Positions 15,083-23,636 of a DNA stretch of 64,000 nt are shown here, piece by piece. The notes beneath the pieces were generated by a model, which saw only the letters and a list, made by a program, of their open reading frames with translations, ran no database searches and was not told the origin of the DNA. Both the position numbers and the translations under genes were made by a program. Numbering within the stretch: position 1 is the stretch's first letter; each line of letters begins with the position of its first letter. The stretch comes from UBA8199 sp964507045 (GTDB lineage Bacteria; Verrucomicrobiota; Verrucomicrobiia; Limisphaerales; UBA8199): assembly GCA_964507045.1 (NCBI GenBank), contig CAZDOO010000005.1:45197-109196 (forward strand). The letters run 5' to 3'.

Positions 15083-16495
15083 ATGATCTCTGTCGAAGAA
15101 GCGCTCATTGACTCCATTACCGCAGCGTTTCATGACCTTCGCACTGGGAAGGTCCCGCCCCCGATTCGCATGCCGGACGATCTGCCGGACAACGAGATTC
15201 GCCAGCTCATCACCTATGTGAATCGCTTCCTTTGCGAGTTCGCGCCCGTGGCCGAGGCCATGGAGCAGATCGCCCGGGGAGACCTCGAAACCCGCCCGCT
15301 GTTGGGCCGGATGGCCGGGATCCAGTCCTTAAAGGCGCTGCAATCGAACCTTCGGCACCTTACTTGGAAGACCCAGCAGATCGCGGCGGGGGACCTGGAG
15401 CAGAAGGTTGACTTCATGGGGGACTTCTCTACTGCCTTCAACAGCATGACCCAGCAGCTCAAGGACTCCTACCAGGAGCTCGAGCGTCGCAACGAGTTCA
15501 TCCGAAAGGTCTTTGGCCGCTACACCAGCGACGAAGTCGTGGAAGCGCTCCTGGACGCGCCCGACGGGCTCAAGCTTGGTGGCGAGAAACGGGAGGTTAC
15601 GATCCTGATGTCCGATCTTCGTGGCTTCACCGCCCTGGCGGAGCGGCTGGAGGCTGCCGAGGTTGTCTCCCTGCTGAACCATTATCTCTCGGCCATGGTT
15701 GAAGTGATCCAACGGAACGGTGGGACCATTGATGAGATCATTGGGGACGCCATCCTGGTGCTGTTTGGCGCCCCGGTGGCCCTGGAGAATGATGCCCAGC
15801 GGGCGGTCCTTTGCGCCCTGGGGATGCAGAAGGCGATGGGGGGCGTGAATGAACAGAATCTCCAAAGGGGTTGGCCCGTGATTGAGATGGGAATCGCGCT
15901 CCACACCGGGGATGTGGTGGTCGGCAACATTGGATCCACGAAGCGGTCGAAGTACGGGGTCGTTGGGCGGACGATTAATACCACGGCACGGATCGAGAGC
16001 TTCAGCGTAGGGGGCCAGGTAATCGTCTCCCCCACGCTGATACACGCGGCCGGCCCCGGCCTCATCCTCGGCGACGAGGTCGAGGTCCACGCCAAGGGCA
16101 TGAAGGAGGCGCTCTGCTGTCGTCAGTTGCTGGGCCACGAGACCCATCCGGAGCTGGGGCTGGAGGAGGAAACGGCCTGCATCGCGCTGGCCGAGCCGGT
16201 GCGCGTTCAATACGTTCTGCTGACCGGCAAGCACTTTGATGAGAAGATGGAGTCCGGGGTTCTTGTCTCTCTGTCCCGCCGGCGAGCCGTGATCGAGGCC
16301 CGCGGCCCGCTGCCTGTTTTCTCCAACATCCTGCTTCGTTTGGAGGCGGTGGCTGGCGAGGAAGAAGTGCCGGAGTTATACGCCAAAGTGCTCCGCCCCT
16401 TCGGCGAATCAGGCAACCGGCATTTCATACACTTTACCTCGGTGCCACCTGGCGTGCGTGCCCGGTTGAGCCGGCTCGCAGACCGGAGCACATGA
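15083..16495 (+). CDS. Class III adenylate/guanylate cyclase with HAMP-like linker
   Basis: A 470-residue, apparently soluble protein. Residues about 50-150 look like tandem HAMP-like segments ('IARGDLETR', 'IAAGDLEQKVDFMGDFSTAFNSMTQQL'). A class III cyclase domain follows, with the two metal-binding aspartates at D178 (ILMSDLRGFTALAE) and D222 (DEIIGDAILVLFG), 'GIALHTGDVVVGNIGS' and 'YGVVGRTINTTARIESF' with the transition-state Arg. The residues that usually select adenine (Lys and Asp) are Glu and Arg here, so the nucleotide made is uncertain. The last ~100 residues form a beta-rich, PilZ-like-looking domain without the RxxxR motif. No transmembrane helix, so sensing presumably comes through the V4R partner. 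Confidence 0.85.
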   Translation: MISVEEALIDSITAAFHDLRTGKVPPPIRMPDDLPDNEIRQLITYVNRFLCEFAPVAEAMEQIARGDLETRPLLGRMAGIQSLKALQSNLRHLTWKTQQIAAGDLEQKVDFMGDFSTAFNSMTQQLKDSYQELERRNEFIRKVFGRYTSDEVVEALLDAPDGLKLGGEKREVTILMSDLRGFTALAERLEAAEVVSLLNHYLSAMVEVIQRNGGTIDEIIGDAILVLFGAPVALENDAQRAVLCALGMQKAMGGVNEQNLQRGWPVIEMGIALHTGDVVVGNIGSTKRSKYGVVGRTINTTARIESFSVGGQVIVSPTLIHAAGPGLILGDEVEVHAKGMKEALCCRQLLGHETHPELGLEEETACIALAEPVRVQYVLLTGKHFDEKMESGVLVSLSRRRAVIEARGPLPVFSNILLRLEAVAGEEEVPELYAKVLRPFGESGNRHFIHFTSVPPGVRARLSRLADRST

Positions 16496-16527
16496 ATCAT
16501 GTAACATGCTAACACCAACAAACCAAC

Positions 16528-17346
16528 ATGAACAGAGCCAAACATCCCACTCCTGAACTCTCGCAGCGACTTCAATTAACTCACAGCCAACCGCTCCTGA
16601 CACTCCTGGGACTCGCTGCTGCCTTCCTTGCTAGTGTGGCGGTTGCCGCAGAAAACAAGACCGGCGAACTCCCGCCATTGCGTGTCGGGGTCTCTCCGGT
16701 TCTGCCCCCGATGGTTTTCAAACAAGGCAATCAGCTCGTGGGCGTTGAAGTGGACCTGGCGCGGGCGCTGGGGGATAAGCTGGGGCGAAAAGTTGTCTTC
16801 GTGGAGCTGGATTGGAAAGACCAGACCGAGGCGCTGGTTGCCGGAAAGACAGATGTTATCATGTCCTCCATGTCAATGACCTCGGCGCGCCAGGCAGTCA
16901 TGAGTTTAACCCGGCCCTACTTCAGGATCGGGCAAATGGCATTAGTCCGCCGCGGGGACCGGAACAAGCATCTCCTGGGCCTGATAGTTCCACCCGGCAC
17001 GAAGGTCGCGGTGATCAAAGCCACCACCGGCGACTTTTTGGTGCAGCGTGAATTCCCCAAGGCCAAGCCCAAGACTTACACCCGCGGCGAGGATGCGGCC
17101 CGGGCGCTCATGCGGGGCAGCGTGGACCTTTTCGTCACCGATTCCACGCTGGTGTGGTATCTGGCGGGCACCCACGCCGCAGACGGATTGACGGCGGCTC
17201 CGGTCCTGCTCAGCGAGGAAATGCTTGCCTGGGGCGTGCGTCGCGGCAACGACGAATTGCTGGCGGCGGCCAACCAGTTTATTGAACGCGCCAACCAAGA
17301 CGGCACCCTCATGAAGACTTTCCGCCGCTGGATGGCGGTGGAGTAG
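16528..17346 (+). CDS. Periplasmic solute-binding protein, family 3
   Basis: A 272-residue protein with an N-terminal signal peptide (cleavage near ASVAVAA, about residue 40) and a family 3 (amino-acid/polar compound) binding fold: 'LPPLRVGVSPVLPPMVFKQGNQLVGVEVDLARALG' landmarks (core LRVG....PPM....G...G.EVDLA.A), 'VIMSSMSMTSAR', 'VIKATTGDFLV' and 'DLFVTDSTLVWYLA'. No permease or ATPase gene is nearby. It starts 32 bp after the cyclase gene, so it may be part of that operon and serve sensing rather than transport; that is inference. Confidence 0.85.
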   Translation: MNRAKHPTPELSQRLQLTHSQPLLTLLGLAAAFLASVAVAAENKTGELPPLRVGVSPVLPPMVFKQGNQLVGVEVDLARALGDKLGRKVVFVELDWKDQTEALVAGKTDVIMSSMSMTSARQAVMSLTRPYFRIGQMALVRRGDRNKHLLGLIVPPGTKVAVIKATTGDFLVQREFPKAKPKTYTRGEDAARALMRGSVDLFVTDSTLVWYLAGTHAADGLTAAPVLLSEEMLAWGVRRGNDELLAAANQFIERANQDGTLMKTFRRWMAVE

Positions 17347-17575
17347 TCAAAGGAACTCTCGCCTCTCCCCGCAAAGTCAGCGGCGTTCTGACGAGCAGCC
17401 GTCACGCTGAAGTGCGTGGCGCGAAGGCGGAGTTTGGCCGGCAGGGGGCGATGTAAAGGGGGCAGCCATGAGAATGTCAGGTTGAGCATCCCAGCAGATG
17501 GCACTTGCCTTTCGCCGGTATTGGCGGCAGAAGGAGACAGGGTGAAACGATGACATTCTCATTGACCAGCCCTTT

Positions 17576-19087
17576 ATGACCCAGGAAGAAATAAAGCCGG
17601 ATATTCAACAAGTGCAAAAGGAGCGAACAGAGGGAAACCGTCGCGCCGGATTGCCTCCGGATGCGTCTCGTCGTCCGACAGCCCGCAACCGTCCGGAGAA
17701 GTTCTGGCTGGCGGTGTCGCTCGGGGCTGTCCTGTGGCTGACCTTGAGTGGATGCCGGGTGGCCGAAGAGACAGTCCAGGTGCCGATGAAGGCGGTCAGC
17801 GCGATCGTGCCCGGCCCGAAATCCGCCCAAGTGGATCCGGCGACGGTGCAAGCCGAGTTGCAGCGTTATGCCGACGAGTATGCCAGCCGGACAGCGGCGG
17901 CGCTGGATGATTGCGCGGCGCGAACCGGGACGCCGGAGGCGCGCTATCAAGCGCTGCAATGGAAGGTTTCCGTTGGCTCGGCGGCGGTGAGCATCGCCAG
18001 CGCGCCCAATCCCCAGGCAAACCTTTTGGACTTTCTTGCGCTCGCCACGTCCACGCGGATGTTCCTGGAGCAAGGCTGGCTCAAGAGCACCAATGGTCCG
18101 GCCTGCGAGCCCTGGCTGATTACCAGCCGTAACCTCGAAACCAACGCCTGGAAACTGGCCCGGGGGATCTTCAGCCCGGAACAGCAGCAGGAACTGCGCG
18201 ACTCCATCGGCCGCTGGTGGGAGGAGAACCCTGACGCGCGGACCAGTTTTTTTGTGCGGCCGCAGGAGTTCAGCACCCTCATCCGGCAGACCGGTGAGAA
18301 GTCTGACCGGCCGGGGAGCGTCTTCGCCCTCGTGGGACTGGACCCGACCGCTGGTCTTGACCCGGCGGTGCGCGAGGTGGCGCGCACCCGCCTGCTGGCG
18401 GGGCGGGCTATGTTCATGCTAGAGCGCATGCCCTTCCTCGTGCGCTGGCAGGCCGAACTGCTGGCCAACGACCTGCTTCGCCAGGAACAGGTCGGCGCCG
18501 CCCTCACCAGCGCCGACCGCCTCAGCCGGGCGGCGGAATCCGCGAGCCAGACTGCCGCGCAATTGCCTGACCGCATCACGGCCGAACGCAGGGCCGTGAT
18601 CGAGGCGTTGGAGGCCCAGGAAGGCCGGCTGCGGGAGCTTTCCGCGGAAGTTGGCCGCACGCTCACGGCGGGTGAGAAGATGTCGGCGTCGCTCAACACC
18701 ACGATCACCACCTTTGACGCCTTGATGAAACGCTTCGGGGTCGGCGAGCCGGCAACCGCCCCACCGGACACGAATTCACCCCCCTTCGATATCCTCAATT
18801 ACGCACGCACCGCCGACCGGATCGCGGCGATGGCCGGGCAACTGGACGCCCTGATCAAGGACGCGGGTAACATGCTGGATTCGCCGGCCCTGGACAAGCG
18901 GGGCGCCGAGCTGAGCGCGATGTCGGCGCGGGCGCGAGCTGACGCGAAATCGGTATTGAACCACGCATTTCTGCTGGCGGCGGGCCTGATCATGCTCGCC
19001 TTCGCGTGCGCATTGTTGTATCGGCGGTTCGTGCCGCGCCGCACCACTGCGCACGCCGGTCAGCGCCCGGCGGGAATAAGTCCATGA
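17576..19087 (+). CDS. Large lipoprotein with coiled coil and C-terminal membrane helix
   Basis: A 503-residue protein of unknown function. A basic N-terminal leader is followed by a hydrophobic stretch and lipobox (LTLSGC, about residue 60). The middle has two charged helical regions, with an extended coiled coil near residues 320-385 (ITAERRAVIEALEAQEGRLRE). A C-terminal helix ('HAFLLAAGLIMLAFACALLY') sits close to the end with a basic tail. The long N-terminal leader before the lipobox is unusual; a later start could apply. It overlaps the next gene by 4 bp (ATGA), so the two are translationally coupled. Confidence 0.65.
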   Translation: MTQEEIKPDIQQVQKERTEGNRRAGLPPDASRRPTARNRPEKFWLAVSLGAVLWLTLSGCRVAEETVQVPMKAVSAIVPGPKSAQVDPATVQAELQRYADEYASRTAAALDDCAARTGTPEARYQALQWKVSVGSAAVSIASAPNPQANLLDFLALATSTRMFLEQGWLKSTNGPACEPWLITSRNLETNAWKLARGIFSPEQQQELRDSIGRWWEENPDARTSFFVRPQEFSTLIRQTGEKSDRPGSVFALVGLDPTAGLDPAVREVARTRLLAGRAMFMLERMPFLVRWQAELLANDLLRQEQVGAALTSADRLSRAAESASQTAAQLPDRITAERRAVIEALEAQEGRLRELSAEVGRTLTAGEKMSASLNTTITTFDALMKRFGVGEPATAPPDTNSPPFDILNYARTADRIAAMAGQLDALIKDAGNMLDSPALDKRGAELSAMSARARADAKSVLNHAFLLAAGLIMLAFACALLYRRFVPRRTTAHAGQRPAGISP

Positions 19088-20355
19088 GACAGGATTCTCA
19101 GCAGCAGCCCACAAAGGCGACGGAGGTGGCGAGCGAATCTCGCGTGCCTCCAAAGGAGTCGGCCGACGGCCTGAATCTGCTGCGGAATCCGCCTGACTTT
19201 TCGCTCGTCCTGGGTGGCCCGCTCTTTCAGCTGCTGCGCCGGGCGCACCTGGCCGACGATGCGCTGATGATGGTGCGTCGGCGCATTCTCGCCATCGCGC
19301 TGCTGGCCTGGTTGCCGCTGCTGGCGCTCTGCGCCCTGGAAGGACGCCTGCTCGGCGGGGGCGTGACCGTGCCGTTCCTGAAGGATGTGGAGGTGCATAC
19401 CAAGCTCTTGGCAGTGGTGCCGCTATTGATCATGGCCGAATTGGTCGTGCATCAGCGCATGCGTTCCCTGTTGCAGCAATTCTTGGAACGCAAGTTGATA
19501 CCCGACAACGCGCTGCCGCGGTTTGCGGCTGCCGTCACCTCGGCCTTTCGGCTGCGCAATTCGGTGCTTGCCGAGGTGCTGCTCATTGCCTTCGTGTATG
19601 GGGTCGGCATCCTGATCGTCTGGCGCCACTACATGGCACTCGACACGGCCACTTGGTATGCGACCCCCGGTGCCGGGGGCTCGACGCTCTCGCTGGCCGG
19701 AATCTGGTATGGCTACGTCAGCCTGCCGCTCTTTCAATTCCTGCTGCTGCGCTGGTATTTCCGGCTGTTCATCTGGGCGCGCTTTCTGTGGCAGGTGTCA
19801 CACATCGAACTGCGCCTGGTGCCGACGCATCCGGATCGCCTCGGCGGTCTGAGTTTTCTGTCCCAGGCGGCCTATGCTCTCACCGTGCTTGCCGTAGCGC
19901 ACGGCGCGTTGCTGGCCGGACCGCTCGCCGGCCGCATTTTCTTTCTCGGGGCCGCACTGTCTCAGTTCAAGGCGGAGATCGCCCTGCTGGTTATCGTCGT
20001 GCTGTGCGCGCTGCTCGGCCCGCTCTTGGTGTTTGCGCCGCAGCTTGCCGCACTGAAGCGGAAAGGCCTGCGCGAATATGGAACGCTGGCCGAGCGTTAC
20101 GTGCGGGAGTTCGATGCCAAATGGCTGCGGGCCGGCGCGCCGGCCAATGAGCCCTTTGTGGGCAGCACCGACATCCAGTCACTCGCCGACTTGGCCACCG
20201 CGTACGAGGTGGTGCGGACAATGAACATCGCCCCGATAACGAAGCAGGCCGTCCTCCGGCTGGCGGCCGCGACACTGCTGCCGATGGCGCCGCTATTGCT
20301 CACCGTGATGCCGCTGGAGGACCTGCTGAAGAAGCTGGCATCCATGTTGTTCTAG
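19084..20355 (+). CDS. Polytopic membrane protein, unknown
   Basis: A 423-residue membrane protein. After a ~55-residue polar N-terminus there are about six hydrophobic helices: RRRILAIALLAWLPLLALC, LLAVVPLLIMAELVV, VLAEVLLIAFVYGVGILIVW, a Trp/Tyr-rich pair around WYGYVSLPLFQFLLLRWYF, ALTVLAVAHGALLAG and IALLVIVVLCALLGPLLVF. The start was set at the ATG overlapping the stop of the previous gene, not at the longer frame. Sandwiched between two lipoproteins in one operon, it is probably the integral part of an envelope complex. No family recognised with confidence. Confidence 0.65.
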   Translation: MRQDSQQQPTKATEVASESRVPPKESADGLNLLRNPPDFSLVLGGPLFQLLRRAHLADDALMMVRRRILAIALLAWLPLLALCALEGRLLGGGVTVPFLKDVEVHTKLLAVVPLLIMAELVVHQRMRSLLQQFLERKLIPDNALPRFAAAVTSAFRLRNSVLAEVLLIAFVYGVGILIVWRHYMALDTATWYATPGAGGSTLSLAGIWYGYVSLPLFQFLLLRWYFRLFIWARFLWQVSHIELRLVPTHPDRLGGLSFLSQAAYALTVLAVAHGALLAGPLAGRIFFLGAALSQFKAEIALLVIVVLCALLGPLLVFAPQLAALKRKGLREYGTLAERYVREFDAKWLRAGAPANEPFVGSTDIQSLADLATAYEVVRTMNIAPITKQAVLRLAAATLLPMAPLLLTVMPLEDLLKKLASMLF

Positions 20356-20384
20356 TAATGAAACTGCGAAGTGGAAGGAAAACT

Positions 20385-21470
20385 ATGAACCCCATCGAAC
20401 GATTAGCGCGGACGGCCGTCTTGCTTAACCTGCTCGTGCTTGCCGGCTGCTCGCACCTGGGCCCCAAGACCGTGGCGGTGGATCGATTCGACTACAGCAC
20501 GGCGATCGCGGACTCCTGGAAACAGCAGACGCTCCTCAACATCATCAAGCTGCGCTACATGGACCTGCCCGTCTTCATGGACGTGGCGTCCGTCGTCAGC
20601 GGGTACTCCATGCAAACGGGCGTCAGTGTCAACGGCACGCTCGCGTCCGGTCCTGCGAGCGCAGGCAACAACTTCGCGTCCGTTGGCGGGCAGGCCATCT
20701 ACACCGACCGGCCCACAATCACCTACGTGCCGATGACCGGGGACAAGTTTCTGCACGGGCTTGTCACACCGATTGATCCGAAGAGCATCTTCTTCATGCT
20801 TCAGTCCGGATACGCGGCGGACTTTATCCTGGGTCTGACTGTTGAGAGCCTAAACGGTGTGCGCAACCGTTCGGTAGCCGCGGGCGCCATGCGCGAAGCG
20901 GATCCGGAGTTCATTCGCGCGCTGCAGTTGCTGCGCGACATGCAGACCGCCGGCGCTTTTGGCATGCGCGTGGAGGAGGACAAGGTCAAAGGTTCCACCG
21001 GGGTGGTATTTTTCCGGCGCGACGACGTTCCCCCCGACATTATGGCAAAGGGGGCGGAAATCCGGCGGTTGCTCAAACTGCCCGCGGAGCCACAGAGATT
21101 CGTGCTCACCTATTCGCCGGCGCGCGGGGCGGACAATGAGCTGGCCGTGAATAGCCGCTCCATGCTGCAGATCATGGGGGCCTTCGCCAGTTATCTGGAC
21201 GTGCCGGAGGCGCATCTCAAGGATCACAGCGCCGTGCCCGCTTTCGAGAATGCGCCACCGGGGAGCCGGCAGGACGCCGTGCGGATTCACAGCGGCAAGG
21301 ACAAGCCGGCGCATGCGTTCGCCGCTGTGCATTACCGCGATCACTGGTTCTGGATTGACGAAGGCGATTGGAAGACCAAGCGCGCGCTCACTGCCGTCAT
21401 GTTTTTCTTTACCCTTGCAGAAACCGGCCCCGAGACGAAACTGCCCCTGGTCACCATCCCGGCGCAATAG
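20385..21470 (+). CDS. Lipoprotein, unknown; third gene of the trio
   Basis: A 361-residue lipoprotein with a typical short signal and lipobox (LVLAGC, about residue 23). The mature part begins 'VAVDRFDYSTAIADSWKQQTLLNIIKLRYMD', a well-conserved-looking segment, and has mixed alpha/beta content with 'RDHWFWIDEGDWKTKRALTAVMFFFTLAE' near the C-terminus. Start chosen at the ATG after GGAAGG. It follows the membrane protein by 29 bp in the same operon. No enzymatic motif is seen; outer- or inner-membrane anchored partner of the preceding two proteins is the best guess. Confidence 0.7.
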   Translation: MNPIERLARTAVLLNLLVLAGCSHLGPKTVAVDRFDYSTAIADSWKQQTLLNIIKLRYMDLPVFMDVASVVSGYSMQTGVSVNGTLASGPASAGNNFASVGGQAIYTDRPTITYVPMTGDKFLHGLVTPIDPKSIFFMLQSGYAADFILGLTVESLNGVRNRSVAAGAMREADPEFIRALQLLRDMQTAGAFGMRVEEDKVKGSTGVVFFRRDDVPPDIMAKGAEIRRLLKLPAEPQRFVLTYSPARGADNELAVNSRSMLQIMGAFASYLDVPEAHLKDHSAVPAFENAPPGSRQDAVRIHSGKDKPAHAFAAVHYRDHWFWIDEGDWKTKRALTAVMFFFTLAETGPETKLPLVTIPAQ

Positions 21471-21555
21471 CGAAGATGGGAATGCCAACAGGTTGCCAAC
21501 TTAATCCGTTTGAGCGATTTGGCCGGCAATATCCCAGCGCGGGCGCGCCTGATCA

Positions 21556-21906
21556 ATGCCTGCAGGGCCGACTGTTGAGACGACCTCGGCTGCCTTATTT
21601 CAGAAGGGCGCGCCGGGTGGGCTCATGGTGGCAACTCACAAAATGACCGCTCCGGCGACTGCCATTGAGGCCGCCACGCTCATCCAATGCCGAAAGATCG
21701 GCCCGTTCCCGGTGATCCTGATGGGAGAGAGGTTCTGGGCGGGCCTGCGACAGTGGGGCCAGTTCATGATGGACGAAGGGGTGTTCGCCAAGAATGAGAT
21801 CGGTTTTGGCTACGTAACGGATTCACCTCGTGCGGCGGTAGACCTCATCCTGCGCAGCTTGCCCGCGGCGGTTTGCCGCGCGCTCAGGCCCTTGAAATCG
21901 TCCTAG
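21556..21906 (+). pseudogene. C-terminal remnant of a LOG-family (Rossmann nucleotide-binding) protein
   Basis: Only the last ~85 residues are family-like: 'ATAIEAATLIQCRKIGPFPVILMGERFWAGLRQW' and 'GYVTDSPRAAVDLI' match the C-terminal end of LOG/TIGR00730-type proteins (cytokinin-riboside phosphohydrolase-like). The N-terminal half with the PGGxGTxxE nucleotide-hydrolase motif is absent, and the upstream sequence is unrelated. A 5'-truncated gene is therefore likely. Confidence 0.6.
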
Positions 21907-21944
21907 TCCATCCACCCTCATCAAATCCACAGAACGATCAACAC

Positions 21945-23336
21945 ATGAAAATCACTCTTCTTGGTGCTGCCAGCGGCGAAGTCACTGGCTCGGCTTATTA
22001 CGTTCAAACCAAACAAGCCAACGTGCTGGTGGACTGCGGCATGTTCCAGGGCGGCAAGCAGGCCGAGGCGCTCAACCGCCCCCCCACTACCGCCCGTCAG
22101 AAGCTGGACGCCATCCTTATCACGCATGGTCACCTCGACCACACCGGCCGCCTGCCGCTCCTTGCCAAACGCGGCCATCGAGCCCCGGTGTTTGCCACCC
22201 CCGCGACCATCGAAATGACGTCCTTGATCCTGCGCGACTCCGCCCGCATCCAGACCGGCGACGCCGAGCGCCGCAATCGCAAACGGGAGCGCGCCGGCGA
22301 AGCGCCCCAGGAACCGCTCTATACGGCCGAGCACGCGGAAGAAGTGATCCAGCTTTTCCAACCGGCGCCTTACAACCAGCCGGTCGCCGTCGCGCCCGGC
22401 ATCCAGGCCATCTGGGCGGAGGCGGGTCACATGCTCGGTTCGGCAAGCATCCAGTTGATTGTTGAGGAGGAAGGGCGGCAGAAGCGGGTCGTCTTCTCCG
22501 GCGACCTCGGCCCCAAAGGCATCCCGATCCTGCGCGACTTCGAGCCCTTTCACCACGCCGACATGGTCTTCCTCGAATCCACCTACGGCGACCACGACCA
22601 CCGGCCCTTCGATGAGACGGTCGAGGAGTTCGTCCGCATCGTGAAAGATACCGTGGAGCAGCGCGGGAAGATACTGGTGCCTACGTTCGCGGTGGGCCGC
22701 GCCCAACTGCTGACCAGCCTGCTCGCCTGGATGTTTCGCAGGAAGAAGGTCCGGCCCTTCCCGGTCTTCCTCGACAGCCCGATGGCGATCGAGGCCACAA
22801 AGATTTATGTCCGCCACCGCGAACTGTTCGACGACGCGATGACCAAGTTCATGGCCGAAAGGCTGCTGCGGGCCGACCTGAAGACCCTGACGCTCAGCGT
22901 CACCGCGGACGATTCCCGGAAGATCAACGAACAGACCGGTCCCTGTTTCATCATGGCCGGCGCCGGCATGTGCAACGCCGGCCGGATCGTTCATCATCTG
23001 AAGCAGAACCTCTGGAAGCCGGACACGCATGTGCTGATCGTCGGCTACCAGAGCCGCGAGTCGCTGGGGCGGCGGCTGGTTGAGGGCCAGAAAGTCGTGA
23101 GCATCCACGGCGAGAAGGTTGCCGTGAGGGCCAAGGTGCATACCATGGGCGGTTTCAGCGCCCACGCCGGCCAGACAGACCTCTTGAACTGGTTTGCCTG
23201 CATTGCGCCGTCCAAGCCCCGCGTGATCTTAACCCACGGTGAAGACGGCCCGCGCAAGGCGCTCGCGGCCAAGATTCAACAACGCTTCAAGTTAAGCTCC
23301 AAACTTCCTGCGATGGGGGACACGATCGAACTTTGA
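21945..23336 (+). CDS. Metallo-beta-lactamase/beta-CASP RNase
   Basis: A 463-residue beta-CASP nuclease of the YSH1/CPSF73-like bacterial group (COG1236 type), a zinc-dependent RNA-processing or exonuclease enzyme. All motifs are visible: HGHLDHTG (motif 2), 'EAGHMLGSA' (motif 3), 'FSGDLGP' (motif 4), the beta-CASP Asp/Glu motif 'ESTYGDHDH', His motif B region 'AGMCNAGRIVHHLKQNL' and 'GGFSAHAGQTDLLNW' with the last catalytic His. Full length for the family. Start was placed at the ATG preceding the first beta strand, not the longer frame that runs through the upstream remnant. Confidence 0.9.
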   Translation: MKITLLGAASGEVTGSAYYVQTKQANVLVDCGMFQGGKQAEALNRPPTTARQKLDAILITHGHLDHTGRLPLLAKRGHRAPVFATPATIEMTSLILRDSARIQTGDAERRNRKRERAGEAPQEPLYTAEHAEEVIQLFQPAPYNQPVAVAPGIQAIWAEAGHMLGSASIQLIVEEEGRQKRVVFSGDLGPKGIPILRDFEPFHHADMVFLESTYGDHDHRPFDETVEEFVRIVKDTVEQRGKILVPTFAVGRAQLLTSLLAWMFRRKKVRPFPVFLDSPMAIEATKIYVRHRELFDDAMTKFMAERLLRADLKTLTLSVTADDSRKINEQTGPCFIMAGAGMCNAGRIVHHLKQNLWKPDTHVLIVGYQSRESLGRRLVEGQKVVSIHGEKVAVRAKVHTMGGFSAHAGQTDLLNWFACIAPSKPRVILTHGEDGPRKALAAKIQQRFKLSSKLPAMGDTIEL

Positions 23337-23349
23337 CGCGGGCCAAGCC

Positions 23350-23592
23350 ATGAAAGGCGCCCACCGCGATCCGACCGGCACATTGGAGAAGTCCAGGAAG
23401 TCAAAGGACAAGCCGAAGTCAAACGCCACCACCTGCGCGGCTGGCCCGCCGACCAACGAGCAGATCGCCGCCCTCGCGTATTGCATCTGGGAGCAGGAAG
23501 GGCGCCCGGAAGGGCGCGACCTCGAACATTGGCGAACGGCTGAAGCCCAGCTTCGCCAAACTCGGGTGCCGAGCGGACCTCCGGGCAAGTGA
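23350..23592 (+). CDS. DUF2934 domain protein
   Basis: An 80-residue protein: a basic, low-complexity N-terminus followed by the DUF2934 signature 'EQIAALAYCIWEQEGRPEGRDLEHWRTAEAQL' (core IA..AY.IWE.EGRP.G....HW..AE). Such small proteins are frequent in alpha-proteobacteria, acidobacteria and verrucomicrobia, and their role is unknown. It starts 13 bp after the nuclease gene and is probably co-transcribed. Confidence 0.8.
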   Translation: MKGAHRDPTGTLEKSRKSKDKPKSNATTCAAGPPTNEQIAALAYCIWEQEGRPEGRDLEHWRTAEAQLRQTRVPSGPPGK

Positions 23593-23608
23593 CCACGGAT
23601 TACCGTGG
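23593..23608. terminator. Short hairpin between convergent genes
   Basis: CCACGG (23593-23598), loop ATTA, CCGTGG (23603-23608), located in the 44 bp gap between the convergent DUF2934 and L,D-transpeptidase genes. No T run follows, so termination is plausible from position but not certain. Confidence 0.45.
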
Positions 23609-23636
23609 CTGAGGTTCACCCCATCGGGCACGAGTA

